A stretch of DNA of 54,889 bases from Symbiobacterium sp. (GTDB taxonomy: Bacteria; Bacillota; Sulfobacillia; UBA995; UBA9673). The DNA lies in the NCBI GenBank assembly GCA_020725405.1, contig DYFB01000033.1:1-54889 (forward strand), given 5' to 3'. A program made the translations under genes and the position numbers. Below are positions 17,651 to 25,642 of this stretch, in pieces. The first letter of the stretch is position 1; the number at the start of each line of letters is the position of its first letter. Below the pieces are notes generated by a model. The model did no database searches. It was not told the origin of the DNA and saw only the letters and a program-made list of their open reading frames with translations.

Positions 17651-19189
17651 GTGACCGGGATGAGATGGGTGTGGCGCCTCGGACCGGAGCTCGGTCCCGC
17701 CCCGGCCGTGGAAGGTCTCGAGATACGTGTCCTCCCCGTGCGGGGCGTCGACGTGGCCGCGGGCATCATGGCCCAGACCTGGAAGGGCTATGTCACGAGG
17801 GCTGAGGCCGTCGAGTTCCTCCGCCGGGCCCAGGGCCAGGGACGGCTTTTGCCCTTTGTGGCCTACCTCGACGGGCACCCGGTCGGGTCGGCTCTCGTGG
17901 TCATCAGGAAGCGGTCGGCCCAGATTGTCGGCGGGGTCCACGTCCTCCCCGAGCACCGTCGGCGCGGCGTCGGTCTGACCCTGCTCCGGACCGCCCTGCG
18001 CCACCTTCACTCGCTGGGCGTGGGCCGCCTCTACGTCGCCCGCCGGATGTCCGACCCGCCTACGGCCGACGACGTGGCCGCGGCGGCCCTCTACGACCGG
18101 GCCGGCGGGGAGCGGCGGAGGCCCCTCGTCGAGGCCGTCTACTCCCCGCTCTGTCCCTGGTCGACCGAATGGCTCGCCGGATTTCAGGAGGAGCTTTCCG
18201 GAGCCGACGTCGAGTTCCGGGCCTACGACCTCACCGCCGAGCCCGATAAGGCCTGGGCCCTCCTCACTTCGTCCGGGCTCGCCCGGCCGGGCCCGCGCGG
18301 CCCCGTCCTCGAGCGCAACCTGTTCGTGCAGGTCTTCGTCGACGGGGAGCCCGTCGGGGAGAGCGTGCCCCTATCCCCGGGCGTCCTTGCCGGGGCGGTG
18401 GCGACCGCCCTGGGCGGGGAGGCCCCGGGAGTCGTGGGGCTGGTTCCGGGGCCGGCCGGGAAGTCGCCTTCCGACGGGGAGCCGCCCTCGGCCGGGGAGC
18501 CGCCCTCGGCCGGGAAGCCGCCCTCGGCCGGGGAGCCGCCCTCGGCCGGGGAGCCGCCCTCGGCCGGGGAGCCGCCCTCGGCCGAGACCCGGTCCGTACC
18601 CTACACGGCTGTTCTACCCCGAGTCGCCAGCTACCCTGCGGCCCTCGAAGGTCTGACCCTGGAGACCCTGAAGGCGGCCGACCCCACAGCCGACCTGGAG
18701 ATGTGCCTCGCGCGGCACCCCTCGGGGGTCCGGCCCCGGGAGGAAGCGGCCGCGCGGGGCGCGGCCATGAAGCGGCGCTGGCTTGCCTCCGCGCCTCTCC
18801 CGGCCGGGGGCTTCTTCGGCGTGGCCGCCCGGCGCGGCGACCGGCTGGCCGGTATCCTCGAGGTCTACCCCCGCCGAGTGGCGGCCGCGGCCGGTTTCGT
18901 CACCGGAACGTGGGGGGAAGACGACAGAGTCCTGACGGTCACGTGCCTCGAGGTGGCCGGAGGCGAGAGCCGCCAGCCGGTGATGGAGTTCCTCCTGGAA
19001 GGTCTTCTCGGCGAACTCGACCGGGACCCCCGGGGCTACGCCCACGTGGAGGCCGTGGGCGTCTACGGGAGCCTAGCCGGGTTCAACCCCTACTGGCTCT
19101 TCGACAAGTACGGCTTCACCCGCCGCGAGGAGCGGCGCCCGGGCGAGAGCGCCGCCCTCTCGCGGGCCCTCCGCGCCCCCGGCATCTAG
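17651..19189 (+). CDS. Multi-domain GNAT acetyltransferase
   Basis: 512 residues in three parts. Residues about 20-170: GNAT fold with the acetyl-CoA signature VLPEHRRRGVGLTLL. Residues about 180-270: a segment (YSPLCPWSTEWLAGF, later NLFVQVFVDGEPVG) that looks thioredoxin/glutaredoxin-like with one Cys, reminiscent of YoaP-type GNAT proteins. Then a hexapeptide repeat linker, and a C-terminal region (about 340-505) with GNAT-like motifs (EVYPRRVAAAAGF, NPYWLFDKYGFTRRE). Substrate unknown. It converges with the aminomutase gene, the two stops overlapping by 4 bases. Start GTG 17651 or ATG 17660. Confidence 0.7.
   Translation: MTGMRWVWRLGPELGPAPAVEGLEIRVLPVRGVDVAAGIMAQTWKGYVTRAEAVEFLRRAQGQGRLLPFVAYLDGHPVGSALVVIRKRSAQIVGGVHVLPEHRRRGVGLTLLRTALRHLHSLGVGRLYVARRMSDPPTADDVAAAALYDRAGGERRRPLVEAVYSPLCPWSTEWLAGFQEELSGADVEFRAYDLTAEPDKAWALLTSSGLARPGPRGPVLERNLFVQVFVDGEPVGESVPLSPGVLAGAVATALGGEAPGVVGLVPGPAGKSPSDGEPPSAGEPPSAGKPPSAGEPPSAGEPPSAGEPPSAETRSVPYTAVLPRVASYPAALEGLTLETLKAADPTADLEMCLARHPSGVRPREEAAARGAAMKRRWLASAPLPAGGFFGVAARRGDRLAGILEVYPRRVAAAAGFVTGTWGEDDRVLTVTCLEVAGGESRQPVMEFLLEGLLGELDRDPRGYAHVEAVGVYGSLAGFNPYWLFDKYGFTRREERRPGESAALSRALRAPGI
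18476..18583. repeat. 18-bp in-frame tandem repeat, six copies
   Basis: Six copies of an 18-bp unit (ggggagccgccctcggcc; copy 3 has one change) encode GEPPSA hexapeptides within the GNAT protein, joining the two catalytic-looking halves. The near-identical copies indicate recent expansion; a degenerate copy precedes them. Confidence 0.95.
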
Positions 19190-20277
19190 GCGGGGGCCGG
19201 GACCGGGTTGTGGACCAGGCAGGTCTCCCCCGTGTACCCCCGCAGCAGGACGGAATCCCCCTCCCGGGCGACGAGGTTCTGCGGGGCGAGCTGGATCTTC
19301 CCGAGCGGCGAGTCGACGACGAAGGCCGGGACGCACAGGCCGGTCGTCCACCCCCTGAGCGAGGAGACGAGCTCGAGACCGCGCTCCACCGGCGTCCAGA
19401 AGTGGCTCGTTCCCGCGACCGTGTCGCACTGGTAGAGGTAGTAGGGGCGGACGCGGACGCGGACCAGCCGGTGGCAGAGCTCCTTCAGGGTCGCCTCGTC
19501 GTCGTTCACCCCGCGGAGCAGCACGGTCTGGCTGCCCAGGGGAATCCCGGCCCGGCTCAGCCGGTCGCAGGCGGCCGTCATCTCGGGGGTGATCTCCTTG
19601 GGGTGGTTCACGTGGATGTTCACCCACAGCGGGTGATAGCGGCCGAGCATCTCGCAGAGCTCCGGGGTTATCCTCTGGGGCAGGACCACGGGCGCTCTTG
19701 TCCCGATGCGCACGATCTCGACGTGCGGAACGGCCCGGACGTGCCGGAGAAGGGTCTCGAGCCAGGCGTCGCCGCCGACGAGAGGGTCGCCTCCCGTGAG
19801 GAGGACGTCCCGGATCTCCTCGTGCTCACGGATGTAGCTTACGCAGGCCAGGAACTGCCTCTCGGTCATGGCCCGGTCGACCTGACCGACGAGGCGGCGC
19901 CGGGTGCAGTGGCGGCAGAAGGCCGCGCACTGCCCGGTGACCATGATGATGACCCGGTCGGGATACTTGTGGACCAGCCCGCGCACGGGGCTGTTGCGGT
20001 CCTCGTGGAGAGGATCGCCCTCCCCCGGTCCGGTGTCGAGCTCCGCGGCGGAGGGGATGAACTGCCGCCGTATCGGGCAGGCCGGGTCCTCCGGGTCCAT
20101 CAACGAGGTCACGAAGGGCGTGAGGGCCCAGCGGAACCGGGTCCCGGCCGCCTCGATGCCGGCCCGCTCCTCGTCGCTCAGGCGCAGAAACCGGGAAAGC
20201 TCCGCCAGCGAGGTTATCCGGTGGCCGAGCTGCCATTGCCAGCGGCCGGCGGGGAGATCGACTACGCGGCACGCCAC
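19186..20277 (-). CDS. Lysine 2,3-aminomutase-like radical SAM enzyme (KamA family)
   Basis: 363 residues. Radical SAM cluster motif C117-x3-C121-x2-C124 (CAAFCRHC), LLTGGDPL, NIHVNHPKEI, LLRGVNDD, YQCDTVAGTSHF and FVVDSPLGK. KamA enzymes use SAM, a 4Fe-4S cluster and PLP to move an alpha-amino group to the beta carbon. Asp285 and Asp322 appear to match the two Asp residues that hold the lysine side chain in lysine 2,3-aminomutase, and Lys327 may be the PLP lysine; glutamate 2,3-aminomutase is reported to differ at those sites. GTG 20277 is preferred (GGGAGG 7 bases upstream) and overlaps the ATP-grasp gene end by 16 bases, so the two are one operon. Exact substrate unproven. Confidence 0.85.
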   Translation of the reverse strand: MACRVVDLPAGRWQWQLGHRITSLAELSRFLRLSDEERAGIEAAGTRFRWALTPFVTSLMDPEDPACPIRRQFIPSAAELDTGPGEGDPLHEDRNSPVRGLVHKYPDRVIIMVTGQCAAFCRHCTRRRLVGQVDRAMTERQFLACVSYIREHEEIRDVLLTGGDPLVGGDAWLETLLRHVRAVPHVEIVRIGTRAPVVLPQRITPELCEMLGRYHPLWVNIHVNHPKEITPEMTAACDRLSRAGIPLGSQTVLLRGVNDDEATLKELCHRLVRVRVRPYYLYQCDTVAGTSHFWTPVERGLELVSSLRGWTTGLCVPAFVVDSPLGKIQLAPQNLVAREGDSVLLRGYTGETCLVHNPVPAPA

Positions 20278-21329
20278 GGGGTCCACCTCCCGGTCTCCGT
20301 CTCGCGGTGGAAGCTGTTCCGGGCGAGGGCCGCGTCGAGGATGGCCAGGATGAGCCCCGGGTAGTCCAGACCGGCGGCCCGGGCGGCCAGAGCGAGGAAG
20401 CTCCATTCCCGGGACAGGCTCGGCAGAGGGTTGATCTCGAGGAACTGCGGTGAGCCGTCGGCGTCAAGCTTGAAATCGACCCTGGCCACGTCCCGGCACT
20501 GGAAGGCGTCCCAGACCCGGCGGGCAAGGGCTTCCATCCGGGCGGCCAGAGCGATGGGGATGCGGGCCGGGCACTCGGCCTCCTCCATGTTCCGGCTCTT
20601 GACCTCGTAGGAGTAGATGAACTCGTTCTCGGGGTCCTCGCCGAGGGCCTCGCGGGGGACGTCCCGGCCGGGCCGGACGCCGATCACCGGGAGGGTGACG
20701 AGGGTCTCGCCGTTGCCGAGAAGGCCGACTGAGAACTCGCGGCCGGGGAGGTACTCCTCCACCAGGGCGGGCTGGGCGTAGGTCTCGTGAACCCAGCGGA
20801 CCATCGCCGCCGTCTCCCCGGCGGTGGCGGCCTTGGACCGGTAGCGGATGCCCTTGCTCGACCCCTCGGCGTTGGGCTTGACGAACACCGGGAGCCGCAG
20901 TCCCCCGAGGTCGGCGGGGAGTCCGCGGCCCGGGTCGACCTTCAGGAAGGGGGCGGTGGGCACGCCGGACTGGGCGGCCAGCATCTTGCCCCAGGCCTTG
21001 TCGAGCGAGCACCCCAGGGTCAGCGGGTCGGACCCGGTGTAGGGGACGCCCAGGTACTCCAGGATGGCCGGAACGAGTGACTCGCGGTTGCGGTCGCCCC
21101 ATCCCTCGGCCAGGTTGAAGACGATGTCCGGTCTCGAGTGTTCAAGGACACCAAAAAGACCCGCACCGTAGGGCAGATGGATGACGCGGTGCCCTCCCGA
21201 CTCGAGGGCCGCCGCGATCTCCTGGATCGTCTGCGGGTCGTCGTAATCAGCAGCCTCGTCCTCCACGTGTCCTCGAGCCCACGGGCAGTGGGTCTTGAGG
21301 TTGTAGGCTAGACCTACAGTCAAGGACAT
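20262..21329 (-). CDS. ATP-grasp ligase, D-alanine-D-alanine ligase-like
   Basis: 355 residues from ATG 21329. ATP-grasp fold: N-terminal region (IVFNLAEGWGDRNRESLVPAI), ATP-binding LPVFVKPNAEGSSKGI, VEEYLPGREFSVGLLG and metal-binding RVDFKLDADGSPQFLEINPLP. It ligates a carboxylate to an amine by an acyl-phosphate. It is coupled by overlap to the aminomutase, not to cell-wall genes, so a dedicated ligase for a beta-amino-acid product is as plausible as a housekeeping Ddl. A TTG at 21371 would extend the N terminus by 14 residues without clear similarity. Transcribed from a consensus promoter at 21585-21557. Confidence 0.8.
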   Translation of the reverse strand: MSLTVGLAYNLKTHCPWARGHVEDEAADYDDPQTIQEIAAALESGGHRVIHLPYGAGLFGVLEHSRPDIVFNLAEGWGDRNRESLVPAILEYLGVPYTGSDPLTLGCSLDKAWGKMLAAQSGVPTAPFLKVDPGRGLPADLGGLRLPVFVKPNAEGSSKGIRYRSKAATAGETAAMVRWVHETYAQPALVEEYLPGREFSVGLLGNGETLVTLPVIGVRPGRDVPREALGEDPENEFIYSYEVKSRNMEEAECPARIPIALAARMEALARRVWDAFQCRDVARVDFKLDADGSPQFLEINPLPSLSREWSFLALAARAAGLDYPGLILAILDAALARNSFHRETETGRWTPWRAA

Positions 21330-21556
21330 TTGACTTGCGATACCCTTCTCTCTAAAGGGATTCGGGGCCAATCTGCTCGCGGTGACCCCTGCGGCCGCTG
21401 TCTGATGTCTGTCCTTGGTTCTTCAGTTGTCGAAGGCTTTCGCTCCCGGTGTCACCCCCTAACGTCGAGAGAGCCCACTCGCCGGTGGACTCACTGCGCG
21501 GCGGGCCCGCTGACCGGGTCCCGTCGTGGGCTCGACACTGGCTCAGGATTGATACA
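21330..21556 (-). promoter_or_regulatory. Long untranslated leader of the ATP-grasp/aminomutase operon
   Basis: About 220 bases separate the predicted transcription start (near 21550) from the ATG at 21329. No gene is visible here. GTCACC (21451-21456) and GGTGAC (21381-21386) can pair, so some folding is likely, but I recognise no riboswitch family and see no terminator hairpin with a T-run. The adjoining 21586-21846 stretch before the HAD gene is GC-rich and shows nothing I can identify. Confidence 0.3.
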
Positions 21557-21585
21557 AATATAGAGCCACCGAAAGACCCTGTCAA
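21557..21585 (-). promoter_or_regulatory. Sigma-A-type promoter for the ATP-grasp/aminomutase operon
   Basis: On the minus strand TTGACA (21585-21580), 17-base spacer, TATATT (21562-21557). This is a near-perfect housekeeping promoter in an otherwise very GC-rich region, reading toward the ATP-grasp gene. Confidence 0.75.
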
Positions 21586-21846
21586 CGAATTCTTGCTCGC
21601 GCCGCGCCGCCGACACCAGGCCTTCTAGCAGGCATTTCTGCCCTCCAGCCCGTGAGGTGGGGGTGGCGGCGCGGACGCGGCGGGGGCGCGCGGCAGCGTC
21701 CCGCCGCCCGCAAGTCGTGGCCCCCCGGAGTAGGTGGATGCGAGGTGGACGGCGAAGCCGAGAAGCGAGGAGTGGGGGCACCGGACGAAGGAACGGGCCC
21801 CCACCCGATGAGCGGCGGGCGCACCGCCGGAGAGGAGAGCGCACTG

Positions 21847-22584
21847 ATGAGCCCGCGGATATCCACCGTCCTCTTCGACCTCGACGGGACCCTCCTCCAC
21901 GTGGACGTCGAGGGGTTCTTCCCGGATTACTTCGGCCGCCTGGCCGACTGGCTCAAACCCTACCTTACCCCGGATGAGTTCACCCCCAGGCTGATGGCGT
22001 CCACGGCCCGGATGGTCGCCGACCGCGACCCGGCCCGGACCAACGCCGAAGTCTTCCTGGCCGCGTTCTTCGACGGTCTGGACCTTACGCCGGAAACCCT
22101 TCTCCCGGTGTTCGACGCCTTCTACCGCGAAGAATTCCCGAAGCTGGCTCGGCACGCCCGCCCGGCTCCCGGTGCACGAGAGGTCGTGAGCAAGGTGCTC
22201 GAAAGCGGGCGACGGGCCGTCATCGCCACCTCCCCCGTCTTCCCGCGCGCGGCCATTCTCGAGCGCCTCCGCTGGGCCGGCCTGGACGACCTGCCCTTCG
22301 CCCTCATCACGAGCTACGAGAACATGCACTTCTGCAAGCCCCACCGGGAGTACTACGCCGAGATCGTGGCCCGCCTGGGATGTGAGCCCGGCGAGTGCCT
22401 CATGGTCGGGAACGACGTGGAGGAGGACCTTGCCGCCCAGGACGCGGGCATCCGGGTCCTTCTGGTCGGTCCGAACATCATCCACCGCGGGAGGCGACCC
22501 TCGACACCCGATTACGAGGGAACCCTGGACGACCTCCTCTTCATCCTCGACGGGGTCGTCCCGCCCCGCTCGGCCGGGACCTAG
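21847..22584 (+). CDS. HAD-superfamily phosphatase
   Basis: 245 residues, HAD subfamily I (phosphoglycolate-phosphatase-like). Motif I FDLDGTLL, a helical cap (about residues 20-95), motif II IATSP, motif III Lys in FCKPHREYY, and motif IV MVGNDVEEDLAAQDAG. Substrate unknown. ATG 21847 has GGAGAGGAG upstream; ATG 21808 would add 13 residues. Its stop codon is duplicated in a 40-bp tandem repeat. Confidence 0.85.
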   Translation: MSPRISTVLFDLDGTLLHVDVEGFFPDYFGRLADWLKPYLTPDEFTPRLMASTARMVADRDPARTNAEVFLAAFFDGLDLTPETLLPVFDAFYREEFPKLARHARPAPGAREVVSKVLESGRRAVIATSPVFPRAAILERLRWAGLDDLPFALITSYENMHFCKPHREYYAEIVARLGCEPGECLMVGNDVEEDLAAQDAGIRVLLVGPNIIHRGRRPSTPDYEGTLDDLLFILDGVVPPRSAGT

Positions 22585-22640
22585 CCGGCGGCCGGCCCAC
22601 CCGCCCCGCTCGGCCGGGACCTAGCCGGCGGCCGGCCCAC
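22561..22640. repeat. 40-bp exact tandem duplication over the HAD stop codon
   Basis: Two perfect 40-bp copies (22561-22600, 22601-22640) begin in the last codons of the HAD gene (PPRSAGT-stop) and include its TAG; the second copy is downstream of the stop, so the protein is unchanged. Confidence 0.97.
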
Positions 22641-22710
22641 ATACCGGAGAGGGACGGGTCATATACCTTCCCGGAGAGGGGAAGTCCACCCGGGAAGGGG
22701 GCGTTGGCCG

Positions 22711-23499
22711 GTGCCGACACCCACCCGCAGGAGACCTTCCCCGTCCTACGTCACCCCGGCGGCTCGACGCCTCCGGTCCGCGCGGACCAGGCGGCGGAGG
22801 ACGTGGGCCAGAGCGGCCGAGGTCCTCTGGGGCTCGTCCTGGCTGGTCCGGCAGACCCTGGTGGCCCTCGCCCTCTTCCTCGTGGTCTTCGCTCTCCTCA
22901 AGGCGGGTTCGCCCGCCCTCGCCGACCTGCAGGCGAAGGTCTCCTACTACCTGACGGTCGACTACGACATCCGCGGCGCGGCCCAGCAGGTGATGTCCTC
23001 GAACCTGCGCGAGAAGGTCGCCGGCGGCCTCAGGCTCTTCCCGGACCTCTGGAACCGCCTGACGGGGAGGAACCAGGAGGAGGCGCCGCCGGAGGGCACC
23101 TCCTTCGTCTGGCCCGTGGCCGGCGGCCAGGTGACCTCGCGCTTCGGCTACCGCCCCGACCCCATAACCGGGGACGTCACCTTCCACACCGGCATCGACA
23201 TCGGGGCCGCCGAGGGGACTCCCGTGCTGGCCGCCCTCGGCGGAAAGGTCCTCAGCGTCGAGGAGAACGAGTCCTACGGCAGGACCGTGGAGGTCGACCA
23301 CGGCCGGGGCATCATCACCCTCTACGCCCACTGCCGGGACATCCTGGTGAGCACCGGTGATACCGTCGAGCAGGGGGACCAGATAGCCACGGTCGGGATG
23401 ACCGGCCGGGCCACGACGCCGCACCTCCACTTCGAGGTCATCGTCTCCGGGCGGCCGGTCGACCCCCTGGGGATGCCCGGGCTGGCCGAGGGCGGGTGA
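22711..23499 (+). CDS. SpoIVFA-like M23-domain membrane protein
   Basis: 262 residues: basic N terminus, one membrane helix at about 50-68, a linker, and a C-terminal M23 (LytM-type) domain with SRFGYRPDP, HTGIDIGA and TPHLHFEV. These include metal-type residues (His and Asp of HTGID, His of HLHFE), so catalytic activity is possible. In B. subtilis SpoIVFA, a membrane M23-like protein lying between minD and rplU, controls the pro-sigma-K protease SpoIVFB in the outer forespore membrane; position and architecture fit. No spoIVFB follows. GTG start with GGGAAGGGGG about 10 bases upstream. Confidence 0.75.
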   Translation: MPTPTRRRPSPSYVTPAARRLRSARTRRRRTWARAAEVLWGSSWLVRQTLVALALFLVVFALLKAGSPALADLQAKVSYYLTVDYDIRGAAQQVMSSNLREKVAGGLRLFPDLWNRLTGRNQEEAPPEGTSFVWPVAGGQVTSRFGYRPDPITGDVTFHTGIDIGAAEGTPVLAALGGKVLSVEENESYGRTVEVDHGRGIITLYAHCRDILVSTGDTVEQGDQIATVGMTGRATTPHLHFEVIVSGRPVDPLGMPGLAEGG

Positions 23500-23612
23500 C
23501 CGGTCCTTTCCTCTCCCTCCAGAACCTTCCCTCTGGACTCCTTCTTCCGGGTCCGGTTCTTCTTCCCTCGCCCGGGTCGTTCTTCCCTGTGCCAGGGGGC
23601 CGGGGTTGGGTT

Positions 23613-23618
23613 ATAATG
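23613..23618 (+). promoter_or_regulatory. Consensus -10 element before the TIGR03960 gene
   Basis: TATAAT at 23613-23618, about 50 bases upstream of the TTG start, in a local AT-richer patch following a pyrimidine-rich stretch. No strong -35 is visible, so this is a partial promoter call. Confidence 0.45.
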
Positions 23619-23665
23619 CTTTAAGCGCCTGACCTGACGCCCAACCTGACCCCGGAGGCGACGCC

Positions 23666-25642
23666 TTGACCCCCCGCGATGTCTTCGACCCCGGCCCGTC
23701 CGGCCTCCCGGTCCCGGACGAGGTCCTGGCGAGGGTTGCCCGCCCGGCTCGCTACCTTGACGGGGAGCCGGGCGCCGTCCACAAGGACCACGCTGCGGTC
23801 GCGGTCCGGTTCGCCCTGGCCTACCCGGATGTCTACGAAGTGGGGATGTCAAACCTCGGCCTCAGGCTCCTCTACCACTATCTGAACCGGCGGGAGGACA
23901 CCGTGGCCGAGCGGGTCTTCTCGCCCTGGACGGACATGGAGGCCGAGATGCGGCGCTCGGGCCTCCGGCTCTTCGCCCTGGAGTCCGGGGCTCCGGTCGC
24001 GGCCTTCGACTTCCTGGGGATCAGCCTTCAGTACGAGCTGACCTACACGAACGTCCTCGGCCTCCTCGACCTGTCGGGGCTCGCGCTGCGGGCGGCCGAC
24101 CGGCGCCCCGGCGACCCGCTGGTCATCGGCGGCGGGCCCTGCGCCTTCAACCCCGAGCCTCTCGCTCCGTTCTTCGACCTCTTCCTGCTCGGTGAAGCCG
24201 AGGAGGCCCTGGGGGAGCTCGTAGACGCCTATCTCGCCTGGGGGCGGGCGGCGGGACCGGGGCCGGGCGGCCGGCCCCGGTCGGCCGCGGAGAGGTTCGA
24301 CCTCCTTGCCGCCCTGGCCACCCGGGTCCCCGGGGTCTACGTGCCGGAGTTCTACGACGTGACTTACCGGGAAGACGGGACGGTTCGGGCCGTGAAGCCC
24401 CGGCGCCCCGGAATCCCGGACCGGGTCGTGAAGAGGGTCGTGGCCGACCTTGACGCTTGTCCTCTCCCGCCCGACCCGGTCATGCCCTTCGTCGAGACAG
24501 TCCACGACCGGGCCGTGGTCGAGGTCATGCGGGGGTGCACCCGGGGCTGTCGCTTCTGCCAGGCCGGGATGATCTACCGGCCCGTCCGGGAGCGCGGGCG
24601 GGAGGAGGTCCTCGAGACCGCCCGGCGCATCCTGGCCGGGACCGGCTACGAGGAAGTCTCTCTCACGTCTCTCTCCACCTGCGACTGGGGGCCCGTGGCC
24701 GACGCTGTGCGCGAACTCATCACCGAGCACGGCCGGAAGGGGGTCGGACTGTCCCTTTCGTCGCTAAGAACCGACACTTTCGCCGTCGACCTCGCGTCTA
24801 AGATACAGGAGGTCCGCAAGACCGGGCTCACCTTCGCCCCGGAGGCCGGGACCCCGCGCCTGCGGGCGGTCATCAACAAGGGCGTCACCGGCCAGGACCT
24901 GGTCGAGGCGGCCGGCGCGGCCTTCGGGGCCGGCTGGGACAGGCTGAAGCTCTACTACATGGTGGGTCTGCCCACCGAGACCGACGAGGACCTCGAGGGC
25001 ATCGTCGGCCAGGTGGCTGAGGTTCAGGAGGTTTATGAGTCCAGAGGGGAGGGCAAGATGGTGGCCAGACGCCCCCTCGCCCTGACCGTGAGTCTGGCCA
25101 CTTTCGTCCCCAAGGCCCACACTCCGTTCCAGTGGGAGCCGCAGGTGACCCTGGCCGAGGCCGAGCGGCGCCTCCACCTGGTCCGGCGCGGGCTAAGCCG
25201 CGGCGGAGGAGGCTCGGGCGGCCGGCGCCGCCGGCGGGGCGGGATCAAGGTCGATTGGCACAACCCGGCGATGAGCCGCATCGAGGCCGTCCTGGCCCGC
25301 GGCGACCGGCGGCTGGCCGACGCGGTCGAAGAGGCCTGGCGGCGGGGGGCCAGATTCGACGGGTGGACCGAGCTCTTCCGGCCGGACCTCTGGGACGCGG
25401 CCTTCCAGGCCCGCGGGCTCGACCCGGCCTTCTACGCCAACCGGCTGCGGCCCGAGGACGAGGTCTTCCCGTGGGACCATCTCTCCCCCGGGGTTGAGAA
25501 GGCTTTCCTCAGCCGCGAGCGGGAGCGGGCCCTGGCGGCCGAGCCCACCCCGGACTGCCGGTGGGCGGGCTGCCCCGGGTGCGGCGTGTGCGAGGCGACC
25601 GGGGCGGTCACCCGTCTGGCTACCGGGGGTGGCTGCCGGTGA
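23666..25642 (+). CDS. B12-binding-type radical SAM protein, TIGR03960 family
   Basis: 658 residues. N-terminal B12-binding-like region (ALAYPDVYEVGMSNLGLRLLYH is the family signature), then a radical SAM barrel with GCTRGCRFCQAGM (C-x3-C-x2-C) near residue 290 and SLTSLSTCDWGP. The C terminus has a Cys-rich CRWAGCPGCGVC segment. Always found next to the TIGR03936 gene near rng/rplU in Bacillota. The reaction has not been established to my knowledge. TTG start with GGAGG 7 bases upstream. Confidence 0.9.
   Translation: MTPRDVFDPGPSGLPVPDEVLARVARPARYLDGEPGAVHKDHAAVAVRFALAYPDVYEVGMSNLGLRLLYHYLNRREDTVAERVFSPWTDMEAEMRRSGLRLFALESGAPVAAFDFLGISLQYELTYTNVLGLLDLSGLALRAADRRPGDPLVIGGGPCAFNPEPLAPFFDLFLLGEAEEALGELVDAYLAWGRAAGPGPGGRPRSAAERFDLLAALATRVPGVYVPEFYDVTYREDGTVRAVKPRRPGIPDRVVKRVVADLDACPLPPDPVMPFVETVHDRAVVEVMRGCTRGCRFCQAGMIYRPVRERGREEVLETARRILAGTGYEEVSLTSLSTCDWGPVADAVRELITEHGRKGVGLSLSSLRTDTFAVDLASKIQEVRKTGLTFAPEAGTPRLRAVINKGVTGQDLVEAAGAAFGAGWDRLKLYYMVGLPTETDEDLEGIVGQVAEVQEVYESRGEGKMVARRPLALTVSLATFVPKAHTPFQWEPQVTLAEAERRLHLVRRGLSRGGGGSGGRRRRRGGIKVDWHNPAMSRIEAVLARGDRRLADAVEEAWRRGARFDGWTELFRPDLWDAAFQARGLDPAFYANRLRPEDEVFPWDHLSPGVEKAFLSRERERALAAEPTPDCRWAGCPGCGVCEATGAVTRLATGGGCR

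Noticed and set aside
18476-18583. CRISPR or mobile-element repeats
   Set aside because: Contiguous 18-bp in-frame repeats coding for a GEPPSA linker.
19186-20277. EF-P lysine modifying enzyme EpmB or glutamate 2,3-aminomutase
   Set aside because: The C-terminal FVVDSPLGK and YQCDTVAG segments are lysine-aminomutase-like; EpmB lacks these, and glutamate aminomutase is reported to have different residues at the two Asp positions.
21330-21550. Lysine riboswitch in the aminomutase operon leader
   Set aside because: A GGGGTCACC segment is only loosely similar; the conserved core loops of the lysine riboswitch are not present.
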